From the IMG/VR virus record IMGVR_UViG_3300031857_000168, positions 1-62,900 of that record: a stretch of 62,900 nucleotides of DNA; one strand, 5' to 3'. The stretch's first letter is position 1; each line of letters begins with the position of its first letter. Shown piece by piece: positions 53,025 to 61,424 of this stretch. This DNA is from a virus. The position numbers and the translations under genes are program-made. The notes beneath the pieces are model-generated. The model did not search any database. It was not told the DNA's origin and worked only from the letters and a program-made list of their open reading frames with translations.

Positions 53025-53158
53025 GTCAACCACCGGTACACGTTGCGACCAAAAACAAATACCAAAGCTGTCCAAGTACCCACTGCCGCAGCACTGCCGA
53101 CGATGGCAAGAATCAAGGCGATGATTGTCAGCGCGCCTTTCGCAAGCTCCTCACCCAT
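53021..53158 (-). CDS. 45-residue single-pass membrane protein
   Basis: MGEELAKGALTIIALILAIV leads a long hydrophobic stretch ending at RNVYRWLT. GGGAGG precedes the start, and the stop overlaps the next start as ATGA. Both features make a real gene likely. Function unknown. Confidence 0.75.
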   Translation of the reverse strand: MGEELAKGALTIIALILAIVGSAAAVGTWTALVFVFGRNVYRWLT

Positions 53159-53399
53159 TTAAACCTCCCTCTGGCACTATGAGTTTAGGCGCTGCTATTG
53201 GCGGCTCATCTTCAGTCTGCGGGGTGCTGGCCCAGCGGATCGCTTCGCTGTATACGTTAGCCATATGCGAGTGCAAGAACAGACCGATGATGGTGGCAGG
53301 CGTAACGTCCAATTGATCGGGGCCCACCGGCGGATCAATCTTGCCTATGGTTTTTATCTCGCCGTCCTCGTCCCATATTTCGATAATGACTTTAGCCAT
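53151..53399 (-). CDS. Unknown 82-residue protein
   Basis: MAKVIIEIWDEDGEIKTIGK starts a small beta-rich domain, then DVTPATIIGLFLHSHMANVY and a Pro-rich tail. GGAGG precedes the start. Function unknown. Confidence 0.78.
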   Translation of the reverse strand: MAKVIIEIWDEDGEIKTIGKIDPPVGPDQLDVTPATIIGLFLHSHMANVYSEAIRWASTPQTEDEPPIAAPKLIVPEGGLNG

Positions 53400-53862
53400 G
53401 GAGTGCCTCCACTTCATCCAAGAACAAGCCGTACATGTCAGACGAAAGGCTGCTCAGGTTTGCCGCCCCGTATTTTTTCAGCAGCTCACGGATCGCGTTG
53501 CCGTGGCCAGCCTGTGACAGGTGGGCGGTCTTTGCGCGGATGTCTTCAAGGGTGATTTTGGTAGCCGGCTTCTCAGCCGGGGCGGCTTCTTCCGATGCCA
53601 CAGCTTCGGGCTCAGGTGCAGCCTTGCGGCGGCGCTTCTTTACTACTTGCTCGCCCTCGTCAACAACCGGCGCGGGTTCGCTTGTCTGCTCTGGGAAGCT
53701 TGTTGCGATATTCGCCTGCCCGTAGTTCGCTGGGGCCAGTGCGCCAAAGTGTTTCATCCGCTGTTCGCGGGCCTGCTCATACGCGTTTGCCATGGCCAGC
53801 AGGTACTCTGCGGTGGCGCGCATCTCTTCGGGGTCCCGAATGTCGAGTTTCATTTCAATCAT
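53392..53862 (-). CDS. Unknown 156-residue protein with disordered linker
   Basis: An N-terminal helical segment (MIEMKLDIRDPEEMRATAEY) is joined by a Pro/Glu/Ala/Lys-rich linker (KKRRRKAAPEPEAVASEEAA) to a C-terminal domain (LEDIRAKTAHLSQAGHGNAI) that resembles C-terminal modules of phage recombination accessory proteins. The call is weak. Confidence 0.75.
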   Translation of the reverse strand: MIEMKLDIRDPEEMRATAEYLLAMANAYEQAREQRMKHFGALAPANYGQANIATSFPEQTSEPAPVVDEGEQVVKKRRRKAAPEPEAVASEEAAPAEKPATKITLEDIRAKTAHLSQAGHGNAIRELLKKYGAANLSSLSSDMYGLFLDEVEALHG

Positions 53863-53890
53863 GTTGCCGTCCTCTTGTTGTTGGTGAATT

Positions 53891-54031
53891 CTATTGGTCA
53901 GTCCAGCTGGCCAGTGCGTCGATCTTTTCTTCTAGCCGCTTGGCTAGTTCAGTAATCAACGGGTTTGCGTAATAAGCGTCGCACTCTTTCAAAAGCTCTT
54001 CGTCTGTTAGGTGGTCGTAGCTGGGTCTCAT
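53891..54031 (-). CDS. 46-residue helical protein
   Basis: MRPSYDHLTDEELLKECDAY, then NPLITELAKRLEEKIDALAS. AGGAGG lies upstream and the start overlaps the preceding stop as ATGA. Similar YDHLTDEEL proteins occur in many phages. Function unknown. Confidence 0.75.
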   Translation of the reverse strand: MRPSYDHLTDEELLKECDAYYANPLITELAKRLEEKIDALASWTDQ

Positions 54032-54228
54032 CCCATCCTCCTGAATTGTCGAACCTTGTCCGGTTGCTGGGACTTGGCGGCCTCGTCCTCGGCCTTCTGT
54101 TTCAACTCGCGCTTGATGGCTTTAAATTTCTTGGCCAAGTCAGTGCTTGCGGAGTCGGTGTACTTAAAGCGTTGGTCCAAGATGGACGTCGGCTTCTCCA
54201 CGTTTTCAATCTTCGATTTAGGTTTCAT
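54028..54228 (-). CDS. Basic 66-residue helical protein
   Basis: The start MKPKSKIENVEKPTSILDQR has AAAGGA upstream and lies ~25 bases after the expected transcript start. It is a basic helix with no recognised family. It is first in the leftward replication operon. Confidence 0.72.
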   Translation of the reverse strand: MKPKSKIENVEKPTSILDQRFKYTDSASTDLAKKFKAIKRELKQKAEDEAAKSQQPDKVRQFRRMG

Positions 54229-54256
54229 GCTGGTCCTTTCATGCACCCGCCGGCGG

Positions 54257-54285
54257 ATGCTACCATCGGTTTCACAAGCGTGCAA
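54257..54285 (-). promoter_or_regulatory. Promoter of the leftward replication operon
   Basis: On the minus strand, TTGCAC (54280-54285), 17 bp and TAGCAT (54257-54262). It lies back-to-back with the rightward promoter at 54338 and drives the polymerase operon. Confidence 0.68.
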
Positions 54286-54337
54286 GATACACGTTTAAAC
54301 TATTTTGTGCGGCACAGGACGGCAAAACACGGACTAC

Positions 54338-54366
54338 TTGCGCCTGCCGATTAAGGCGGATATTAT
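54338..54366 (+). promoter_or_regulatory. Rightward early promoter, possibly leaderless
   Basis: TTGCGC, 17 bp and TATTAT. The first start codon (54373) is only six bases after the -10, where transcription should begin, so the first message may be leaderless. Confidence 0.65.
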
Positions 54367-54372
54367 CAGCCC

Positions 54373-54570
54373 ATGGACCACATCACACTCGTTTTGGATT
54401 TGCATTCTTTACAGAACCTAATCCACGGTAAAGACATCGTCTTTCATTCTGACGATGGCACCGGCGTTCCCATCGTGGTTACCTGTGACGTAAATACAAC
54501 ACACGCCATGCGCAGTGCCGTGCATTTGGCGATGCTGAACCTGCTTCCCCCGGCGCCCGGGGTTCACTAG
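54373..54570 (+). CDS. Unknown 65-residue early protein
   Basis: MDHITLVLDLHSLQNLIHGK then DIVFHSDDGTGVPIVVT encodes a small alpha/beta protein. No SD is visible; the start coincides with the expected transcript start, as in leaderless mRNAs. Function unknown. Confidence 0.7.
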   Translation: MDHITLVLDLHSLQNLIHGKDIVFHSDDGTGVPIVVTCDVNTTHAMRSAVHLAMLNLLPPAPGVH

Positions 54571-54580
54571 GAGACTGTTA

Positions 54581-54736
54581 ATGGAAAAGAAATTTTGGGA
54601 CACGCCTTCCCCTGAAGGGAAGCCGAAGAAGCTGACCGCCGCTCAGAAGCTGGCCGCCAAGAAGCGCGCCGCTGACGCCGGCCGTCCTTACCCGAATCTG
54701 GTTGACAACGCCGCCGTTGCAAGGCGTAGCAAATAG
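54581..54736 (+). CDS. Conserved basic 51-residue phage protein
   Basis: MEKKFWDTPSPEGKPKKLTA, then AGRPYPNLVDNAAVARRSK. The pattern is common in small phage proteins. TAGGAG lies upstream. The basic composition suggests nucleic acid or protein binding. Function unknown. Confidence 0.78.
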   Translation: MEKKFWDTPSPEGKPKKLTAAQKLAAKKRAADAGRPYPNLVDNAAVARRSK

Positions 54737-54995
54737 GCAACGCACGCGCGTAGCGCCCAGCGGTGGGTGGCGCGGAGCGCTCATGCAGTAACCCCCGCAG
54801 TTGGGGCCGGGTTGCCCCTCGCAAGCTCGTACCCGGTGACCCAGCGGACACCCCGGAAAGACGGGGGCTAACACGGAAGGGCAGCGAAGAGTGACAGTGG
54901 CATATCGCACACGGCTGATGGGGAACGCCGCTGCTCTTCCGTGTTGGTGAGATGGCAGATCGCACCACTGCCAACGAGAGAGAGAGAGAACCAAC
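54737..54995 (+). ncRNA. Structured GC-rich non-coding region (candidate RNA)
   Basis: No plus-strand gene fits here. A 16-bp stem with one G-U pair joins 54871-54886 and 54929-54944. Smaller stems include AGCGC/GCGCT (54752-54781) and CCGGGT/ACCCGG (54807-54836). GACACCCCGGAAAGACGGGG occurs at 54847-54866 and again at 54998-55017, each able to fold, and GGCA-NATCGCAC is also duplicated. This could be a regulatory RNA or a long leader of the rightward operon. Confidence 0.5.
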
Positions 54996-55064
54996 ATGAC
55001 ACCCCGGAAAGACGGGGACTATCAATCTGCCGCCGAAAGGCGGCATTCACACATAGGGGGTCTT

Positions 55065-55229
55065 ATGACAGACAGAGCTTTGCTGCAGGTCGCCCTGCAT
55101 GCATTAGAAAAACACGCGCTCACAAAAGAAGAGAAGCTCATAGCGTTGATTCGAGAACAACTAAAAAAACCTGAACGGCAAAAAACAGTTTATGTGCTCG
55201 ACACAGTCAAAAGAAAGATGTACGCATGA
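55065..55229 (+). CDS. Unknown 54-residue early protein
   Basis: MTDRALLQVALHALEKHALT is helical and charged. AGGGGG precedes ATG 55065 at good distance. A start at 54996 (after GAGAGAG) would add 23 residues encoded by the duplicated hairpin sequence, and is less likely. Function unknown. Confidence 0.7.
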   Translation: MTDRALLQVALHALEKHALTKEEKLIALIREQLKKPERQKTVYVLDTVKRKMYA

Positions 55230-55244
55230 CACGCGGAGATAACA

Positions 55245-55439
55245 ATGGCTAAATTACCGTACACCATCACGATCTGCCCAGACGAGCCAAACCCTAAGCA
55301 GTTCACCGCGATGACGCCACAGTTGATCAACGCTATGCGGTTTGGTTACGACATGACGATTGATCAGCGGCAGCAAATGTACCCCTCAGCACCGCAGGGT
55401 ATAACGCAGATCAATAATCACAAGGAGAAGAACACATGA
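55245..55439 (+). CDS. Unknown 64-residue early protein
   Basis: MAKLPYTITICPDEPNPKQF, with GGAGA upstream. It is a soluble protein with no recognised domain. Its 3' end carries the AAGGAG of the next tiny gene and overlaps it as ATGA. Confidence 0.75.
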   Translation: MAKLPYTITICPDEPNPKQFTAMTPQLINAMRFGYDMTIDQRQQMYPSAPQGITQINNHKEKNT

Positions 55440-55504
55440 AGCCGACAGCATGGCTTTCACCCGAAGGGCTTTTGATTCCGCACGACCGGTGGGGGCAGGG
55501 ATGA
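55436..55504 (+). CDS. 22-residue micro-ORF
   Basis: MKPTAWLSPEGLLIPHDRWG then QG. AAGGAG lies eight bases before its ATG, its start overlaps the previous stop (ATGA), and its stop overlaps the next start. The good SD and double coupling favour translation, though it could serve only to feed ribosomes to the next gene. Confidence 0.55.
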   Translation: MKPTAWLSPEGLLIPHDRWGQG

Positions 55505-55797
55505 ATGACCTAATATTATTTATAGCTGGCGGACTTTGGGTTTTTGTAATGGCGTGTTTATTTGCTTTTATCGAACACTTGCACCGAAAAATAAAACTTC
55601 GGGAGAAAATCATGATAAGAAACTGGTTTGCTATGAAATGGTGTGACCTATTCCATGTAGGCGGAGATATAAAGCTTGATTGCCATGATCGAATAAATTG
55701 GCAGTGCCGATCTTGCGGTCGATGGGCTGAGCCAGTAGACAAGCAAGTCGAGCGTTTAATGACTGAGCAGGCGATTAAGAACAAAGCCCGGCAGTAA
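55501..55797 (+). CDS. 98-residue membrane protein with zinc knuckle
   Basis: MNDLILFIAGGLWVFVMACL is an N-terminal membrane helix; the rest contains C-x8-H and CRSCGRW, a zinc-ribbon-like end. ATG 55501 is chosen over an upstream start because it overlaps the preceding stop and GGGGG is close by. Function unknown. Confidence 0.7.
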   Translation: MNDLILFIAGGLWVFVMACLFAFIEHLHRKIKLREKIMIRNWFAMKWCDLFHVGGDIKLDCHDRINWQCRSCGRWAEPVDKQVERLMTEQAIKNKARQ

Positions 55798-55823
55798 AAA
55801 TTTATAACGAGGGAAAAAACGTG

Positions 55824-58148
55824 ATGGACACAAAGCCAAGCGTCTTGCCGGTGAAGCTTGAAAACATACCTGACAGTTTGAAGCAGATGAATTGCTGGGT
55901 GATGTGGGCTTACACCAAGAGACGCAACAAGAATACGGGTGAAGAGAAGTGGGCGAAGGTACCGTACAAGATCGATGGCCAACCGGCGAGTAGCACGAAC
56001 GCTGCGACATGGTGCAGTTACGGTGATGCAGTTGATGCGTTGGTGTTAGGTGATATCGAGTTCGACGGCATCGGTTTCATGCTCGGGCCAGAGGTGCAGG
56101 GGATAGACCTTGATGATTGTTTGAATGAAGACGGGCTATCTGATCTTGCGAAAGAGACGTTGGAGCGGGTGCAGGGATACGCCGAGGTGTCACCGTCCGG
56201 TACCGGGATCAAGATATTCAGTCGCACGAACCTTGACGGCGGGCGTGCGGACAAACAGCAAGGTGTTGAGCTATACCGCGAGGGAAGATATTTCACAGTG
56301 ACCGGCCATCTGATTGGTGAGGATCACAAAGACCTACCTGTTGGCGTGCAGGACATTGATTGGTTAGTGCAGAAGGTATGGGGCGAGAAGATGGCCGGCG
56401 CAGTGCTGACGGCCGACAAAGAAGAGCTGGAGTTAATGCTCTACCGCGCACCACTAGAAGATTGGGACGCCGACAGAATCCGCGACGAGGTCGCACCTTA
56501 CCTTGATCTGGACATGCACTATGAGGATTGGATCAGGGTCGGGCAGGCACTGTACCACCAGTTCGACGGGGAGCTAGAAGGGTTTGAGTTGTGGGACGAG
56601 ATGTTCCAAGACAGCCCGAAATACGGTGGCAGTGATTACGGGTGGGAGCGCTGGCGTTCGTTCAAGTCGCAGCGTGCGTCAGGCAGAGGGCCGGTGACGT
56701 TGGCGTCGGTGCTGAAGATGGTCAAAGGCAAACGTCAGGAGGTCAAGCGCAGCGAGCGCGACAAGCTGATGTCTGAGCTGATGCAGAAGATTGAAGACAC
56801 GACCGACCCCCGGGACTTGCAGGAACAGGTCGCTGCCAAGGTGGCGAACGAGTCTGAGTTGTCAGACGTCGAGCGGGAACAGGTCGCCGGCGCTATCCAA
56901 GCGAGGGGCCGCGCACTGGGCGTGAAGCTTGAGATATCAACCGTCCGTGGCTGGGTCCGTGCTCGCGTCAGGGGTGCCAAAGGTTTCGTGCATCTAAACG
57001 ACGACGGGCATCCGCTGTGCACACTTGAAAACTTCCGGGCCCTAATCGAACGACTGGACTGGATCGTGCGGTACAACGTGATCAAGAAGTCGATCGAGGT
57101 CCTGATCCCGGGTGCCGAGTTCACGCGGGACAACCGAGACAATGCCGCACTGGCGTGCGTCCTGTCTGAATGCGAGAAGGTCCGCATGCCGACCAAGCAC
57201 GTGGCGCAGTACCTGATCAAGGTCGCCGACGAGAACCAATACAACCCGGTCGGGACTTGGATCATGAGTAAACCTTGGGACGGCACGTCAAGGCTGGAGG
57301 AGTTCTTCGACACCGTGCAGTCCCCGTCCCCTCTAAAGAAAAAGCTGATGCGCAAGTGGTTGCTGCAAAGCGTGGCCGCAGCCATGTCGCCGGACGGTAT
57401 CGCCGGGCAAGGGATTCTGGTGTTCGTCGGACCGCAGAATATCGGCAAGACGACATGGTTTCAAAGGCTGGCACCGACGGACCTTGACGTGATCATGACC
57501 GGACACACGCTCGACTTGAAGAGCAAGGACTCGACCTTCATCGCGTTGACCTACTGGATCGTGGAGTTGGGGGAACTGGACGCGACATTCAAGAAGTCCG
57601 AAGTGTCAGCCATGAAGGCGTTCGTCACGCAGCCCGTGGACAAGCTAAGACGCCCATATGCGGCCGTCGAGTCGTCCTTCGGCCGGCGGACCGTGTTCGG
57701 CGGTTCGGTCAATGAGGAACAGTTCCTGAACGACTCGACCGGGAACCGGCGCTATTTCACGATCCCCGTCGTCGGGTTCTCTTTCAATCACGGGATCGAC
57801 ATGCAGCAGCTGTGGGCCGAGGCGATGTACCTGTGGCAAGGCGGGGAGGTGTTCTATCTGAACATGGACGAGGTCGCCGAGCTGAACGCCCATAACGAGT
57901 CGTTCCTGACCGTAGACCCGATCGAAGAACGGGTGGCGGCAGGTTACGGGTGGGGTGATCACGTCACGATGTGGGATTGGATAACGGCCTCTGAAGCCCT
58001 GATTCGGGTGGGCGTGAGAGAACCTACTAAGACGCAAACCATAACGGCGTCGGCGGCCCTGAGACGTTTGAACGGGGATCAGCGCCGCCGTGCTAACGGT
58101 AAGACGCTGTTTGCGGTGCCTTCTGGTACGAATGAGTTCTTAGAATGA
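55824..58148 (+). CDS. Primase-helicase (PriPol/PriCT/VirE-type)
   Basis: This 774-residue replication protein has an N-terminal primase-polymerase-like domain (EVQGIDLDDCLNEDG; SPSGTGIKIF) and a PriCT-2-like segment (~residues 215-290: YEDWIRVGQALYHQF, GWERWRSFKSQRASG). A VirE/SF3-like helicase carries Walker A GPQNIGKTT (K542). It should prime and unwind DNA. ATG 55824 is used; GTG 55821 is equally possible. The iteron cluster lies directly downstream. Confidence 0.93.
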   Translation: MDTKPSVLPVKLENIPDSLKQMNCWVMWAYTKRRNKNTGEEKWAKVPYKIDGQPASSTNAATWCSYGDAVDALVLGDIEFDGIGFMLGPEVQGIDLDDCLNEDGLSDLAKETLERVQGYAEVSPSGTGIKIFSRTNLDGGRADKQQGVELYREGRYFTVTGHLIGEDHKDLPVGVQDIDWLVQKVWGEKMAGAVLTADKEELELMLYRAPLEDWDADRIRDEVAPYLDLDMHYEDWIRVGQALYHQFDGELEGFELWDEMFQDSPKYGGSDYGWERWRSFKSQRASGRGPVTLASVLKMVKGKRQEVKRSERDKLMSELMQKIEDTTDPRDLQEQVAAKVANESELSDVEREQVAGAIQARGRALGVKLEISTVRGWVRARVRGAKGFVHLNDDGHPLCTLENFRALIERLDWIVRYNVIKKSIEVLIPGAEFTRDNRDNAALACVLSECEKVRMPTKHVAQYLIKVADENQYNPVGTWIMSKPWDGTSRLEEFFDTVQSPSPLKKKLMRKWLLQSVAAAMSPDGIAGQGILVFVGPQNIGKTTWFQRLAPTDLDVIMTGHTLDLKSKDSTFIALTYWIVELGELDATFKKSEVSAMKAFVTQPVDKLRRPYAAVESSFGRRTVFGGSVNEEQFLNDSTGNRRYFTIPVVGFSFNHGIDMQQLWAEAMYLWQGGEVFYLNMDEVAELNAHNESFLTVDPIEERVAAGYGWGDHVTMWDWITASEALIRVGVREPTKTQTITASAALRRLNGDQRRRANGKTLFAVPSGTNEFLE

Positions 58149-58162
58149 GTGCATTAGAGGGG

Positions 58163-58385
58163 GTAATGCACTGGGTAATGCACGGGGGTAATGCACTGGT
58201 CAAAAGCCGCATGAATACTAGCTTTTTCTTAGTTATAGTGTATTAGTGTAATACTTACTAATACAACTGTAGTAAAGGTATATAAATAAAAAAAGGGGTT
58301 TTACCTAGTAAAGGTATAGGAATTCATATGCACTGCACTGCACTAATGCACTGTACTGCCCTAATGCACTGGCCAAATGCACTGG
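58163..58385. repeat. Iteron cluster, right copy
   Basis: Same layout as 946-1168: three near-tandem GTAATGCACTGG-type units (the middle one reads GTAATGCACGGG), a TGTATTAG/CTAATACA inverted repeat, an AT-rich stretch and four further ATGCACTG units. Spacing is preserved in spite of sequence drift nearby. Confidence 0.7.
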
Positions 58386-58392
58386 AAGGGCT

Positions 58393-58659
58393 ATGCGGGA
58401 AATAAGGGTCGAAGACCGGCTGAGGCAAAGAACTGAAGCGGCCGGCGGGATGTGTATTAAGCTTGTCATATTGGCTACAGCGGGGCTCCCCGACCGACTG
58501 GTGCTTTTACCGGGAGAGAAGTTGATGTTTGTAGAAACAAAAGCCCCGAAGAGGGGGCCGACTGCTTTGCAGGAATACATGCATCGCAAAATCAGGGCGT
58601 TGGGATTTAAGGTCCACGTCATCAATACCTTGGAGGGGGTCGATGCACTTTTCACCTGA
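58393..58659 (+). CDS. VRR-NUC family nuclease, right copy
   Basis: 88 residues, one K/R difference from 1176-1442, with the same GLPDRLVL and VETKAPKRG motifs. Most base differences are silent, indicating purifying selection between the alleles. Confidence 0.9.
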   Translation: MREIRVEDRLRQRTEAAGGMCIKLVILATAGLPDRLVLLPGEKLMFVETKAPKRGPTALQEYMHRKIRALGFKVHVINTLEGVDALFT

Positions 58660-59974
58660 ACCTTTTCAGCAGGCGGCGATCGACCGCATGTTGGGTATGG
58701 ACTACCAGTTGCTGGCCTTGCGGATGGGTGGCGGCAAGACCGCGATCACGTTGACCGTGATCAATGAGTTGATGTTCAACCGGTTTGAGATCAGCAAGGT
58801 CTTGGTGGTCTGCCCGAAACGAGTAGCGGAGTTGGTCTGGCATACAGAGGCGGCGAAGTGGGACCACACGAAGCACCTGCGGGTGATCCGGGTTTTGGGT
58901 AGCCAGTATGAACGGATCAAGGCCCTTGCATTGGCTGGCGAGGTCTATGTGATCAACCGGGAGAATTTTGTTTGGTTGGTCAACCTGTACAAGAACTCGA
59001 AAGCGCCTTGGCCATTTGATTGTGTAGTGATTGACGAGAACCGAGGTTTCAAAGACAGGACCAGCGAGAGCTGGAAGCACGTCAATAAAGTCAGGCCGAT
59101 GGTTAGCCGCATGTATCTACTGACCGGCACCCCAGCGCCGAATACGTTGCTTGAGTTGTGGCCGCAAGTCAGCATGTTGGACCGAGGGCAGCGGTTGGGC
59201 AAGACGTTGGGCGGGTATCGAGAGAAGTATTTTTTACCGGATAAACGAAACGGGAATGTGATCTACACGTGGCGCCTGCGGCAAGGTGCGGACAAGTTGA
59301 TTTACAAACAGGTTGCTGACGTGATGTTTCACGTCGAGAGCGAACACGAATTACCAGAGCGGACTGACAATGTAATCAGAGTTAGTTTCGATATGAAACG
59401 GTACAACGAAATCGAAGCGACGTACATCACGGGTTCGGTGGTTGCGGTGAATGCGGCCGTGCTGGCTGGCAAGCTGGCGCAGATGGCCAACGGTGCGGTT
59501 TACGATGATCAAGAAAACGTCGTGCCAATACATGACGCGAAGTTGGATGCATTGGGTGAAGTATTGGATCAGGGCGAGCCTGTGCTTTGCTTTACGACGT
59601 ACGTGCATGACCAGCAGAGAATCATGAAACGGTTCCCTGAAGCGGTGAAGTTCGACGGCGAAAGAAGCATGAAGCTTTGGGCGCAAGGGAAGATCAAGCT
59701 TTTGCTGATGCACCCTGATTCAGGTGGGCATGGTGTGGATGGTTTGCAGGAGCACGGTAATGTGATCGTGTGGTTTGGTTTGCCGTTTAGTCTGGACAAG
59801 TATGAGCAGGCCAGTGCAAGATTGCACCGCAAGGGACAAAAGAAGCCTGTCACAGTGCATCACATAGTGGCCGTCAATACAATCGACGAGCGGATTATGC
59901 AGGTGCTTGCGACCAAAGGCGACATGCAACAAGCTTTGCTTGATGCAGTAAAACATTTACGGGAGAAGGCATGA
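58643..59974 (+). CDS. SNF2-type helicase, right copy
   Basis: 443 residues, with a handful of substitutions relative to 1426-2757 and all ATPase motifs intact. The overlap with the nuclease and the ATGA overlap at the end are conserved. Confidence 0.93.
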   Translation: MHFSPEPFQQAAIDRMLGMDYQLLALRMGGGKTAITLTVINELMFNRFEISKVLVVCPKRVAELVWHTEAAKWDHTKHLRVIRVLGSQYERIKALALAGEVYVINRENFVWLVNLYKNSKAPWPFDCVVIDENRGFKDRTSESWKHVNKVRPMVSRMYLLTGTPAPNTLLELWPQVSMLDRGQRLGKTLGGYREKYFLPDKRNGNVIYTWRLRQGADKLIYKQVADVMFHVESEHELPERTDNVIRVSFDMKRYNEIEATYITGSVVAVNAAVLAGKLAQMANGAVYDDQENVVPIHDAKLDALGEVLDQGEPVLCFTTYVHDQQRIMKRFPEAVKFDGERSMKLWAQGKIKLLLMHPDSGGHGVDGLQEHGNVIVWFGLPFSLDKYEQASARLHRKGQKKPVTVHHIVAVNTIDERIMQVLATKGDMQQALLDAVKHLREKA

Positions 59975-60459
59975 GTTTGAATGAAAAGATATCGTCGGCA
60001 CAGACGTCAGACAATCTTAGGGAAGTGCCTGCGGAGGACATCGGGGACGTTGACATCATAAGGGCCTGCGGAATGGTAGGCGTGCAGATGCCATTGGGAT
60101 TGGCGCTTTGGCGTTTGAAGTACAGCGCAGCACACAGAGAGTTTCCTACAGTCGTTGACGGCCTGTTGACGATGGTGCTGTCAAGGTTTCATGCGGTGGA
60201 TGGTTTGAAGACTACACACAAGGTGATCAGGCATTGGTTGGATGATGTGTGCAAGCATTGCAATGGGAGGGGCTACGAAGTGATACCCGGCACGCCTGTA
60301 TTGGATCAAAAGCATTGCCAGCCATGTAGTGGACAGGGACGCGTCAAGCTGCCGGAGCCGGATGCCGCGTCCCTTTGGTTGATGGAAGAGATTGCAAGGA
60401 TGGAGCGAGAGGTCGCTGCCGCGATATCGCGAAAGCTTAATTCTCGACTTGATCTTTGA
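59971..60459 (+). CDS. Zinc-ribbon protein, right copy
   Basis: 162 residues. CKHCNGRGYE is unchanged and the second knuckle reads CQPCSGQGR, so the four cysteines are conserved. Otherwise as described for 2754-3242. Confidence 0.8.
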   Translation: MSLNEKISSAQTSDNLREVPAEDIGDVDIIRACGMVGVQMPLGLALWRLKYSAAHREFPTVVDGLLTMVLSRFHAVDGLKTTHKVIRHWLDDVCKHCNGRGYEVIPGTPVLDQKHCQPCSGQGRVKLPEPDAASLWLMEEIARMEREVAAAISRKLNSRLDL

Positions 60460-60871
60460 GTGCTTCCCGGTTGATGTAAAAGCCTTCTTGAACGACTTGA
60501 TTGCAGCACGGACAGATTAGTCGTTCTTCACGTCTTTTCAGTGCACGGTGTACCGCTGACGCGTTGATACCTACTTCCTTTGCAGCAGCATAGGCGGTAT
60601 ACCCGTCTTTCAAAACGAGGTCTACCGCTTGCATGGTTTTAGACTTTGTCTCTGCAAAAGGATCGTCACCGTCTCTTGACCATACGACGACGATGTCATC
60701 CGGCCAATCGATCGGCCGCCCGGTGTAAGCAGCCGCCGATAGTTTGCCGGCGTTGTTCCACGCCACTAAGTATTTCAAGTCTTGATTTGTAGACATGGTT
60801 CTTAGCTTATGCCGGACAGACTCCGACCACGCGAAGTCGTCAATAAAACGATCAAGGTCGACGAGCGTCAT
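60437..60871 (-). CDS. HTH plus zinc-knuckle regulator, right copy
   Basis: 144 residues. The HTH and CPCC parts match 3220-3654 closely, but the N-terminus (MTLVDLDRFIDDFAWSESVR) is clearly diverged, which suggests recombination or selection limited to that half. Confidence 0.85.
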   Translation of the reverse strand: MTLVDLDRFIDDFAWSESVRHKLRTMSTNQDLKYLVAWNNAGKLSAAAYTGRPIDWPDDIVVVWSRDGDDPFAETKSKTMQAVDLVLKDGYTAYAAAKEVGINASAVHRALKRREERLICPCCNQVVQEGFYINREALKDQVEN

Positions 60872-61104
60872 GTCTGCAACTCCTCTAAACCCAGCGGCCT
60901 TAGACTCACAGCGTTTTGAATTACAAACGCAAGCTGTGATAGTTCTTGACGGGTCAACGTCAAGTCAAGCTTTCGCTGCAAGCCGTTGCGGTCCCGTGCG
61001 CCCCACCACTGGGATTCGATAAGCAGGTTGTAGTGGCCGCCGGGTATTGGCTTGGCGGTGAAATGCAGCAGGTAGTCTGCTGCCGGTTGAATTGTGATTG
61101 TCAT
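60868..61104 (-). CDS. Unknown early protein, right copy
   Basis: The 78-residue homologue of 3651-3887 (MTITIQPAADYLLHFTAKPI). Here its start overlaps the stop of the extra gene at 61101 as ATGA instead of the microprotein stop. Confidence 0.8.
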   Translation of the reverse strand: MTITIQPAADYLLHFTAKPIPGGHYNLLIESQWWGARDRNGLQRKLDLTLTRQELSQLAFVIQNAVSLRPLGLEELQT

Positions 61105-61424
61105 ACTTCCTCCATTTCAAAATTGCGTTTTTCTTCATCAGTCATTCGTTCATAACATAAGCCCCACAGGTCACCATCTTGATGTAGGTAATACACGCTG
61201 CCATCCTTGTCAGTGTATTTTGCATTGTTAAGTATCCATTCCCAGTCTTCCCAATAGTTTTCTGATTCAGGGTTCGCGGCATCAATCCAAAAGCTTTTGT
61301 TTTCTTCTGTGAGCCCCCATGCATTGCAATGGTCCCAAGCTATTTCGTTTTGGGCGTCTGTTAAAAAATCCCGAGGGATATAAATCCCACGGGCGTCAGA
61401 AAGAATTAACACTACAGCGTCCAT
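61101..61424 (-). CDS. Extra 107-residue early gene (right copy only)
   Basis: MDAVVLILSDARGIYIPRDF, then AWDHCNAWGLTEENKSFWID, a Trp/Tyr/Glu-rich soluble protein. It is absent from the left copy. ATG 61424 overlaps the microprotein stop as TGATG, preferred over an ATG at 61436. The inserted stretch is one gene with its SD, and ATGGAGG lies at both borders. Function unknown. Confidence 0.78.
   Translation of the reverse strand: MDAVVLILSDARGIYIPRDFLTDAQNEIAWDHCNAWGLTEENKSFWIDAANPESENYWEDWEWILNNAKYTDKDGSVYYLHQDGDLWGLCYERMTDEEKRNFEMEEV

Noticed and set aside
54567-55046. Minus-strand open frames of 139-159 codons over the structured region
   Set aside because: Several overlapping frames lack stops only because the region is GC-rich; composition is arginine/proline-rich and unlike a protein, and flanking transcription is rightward.
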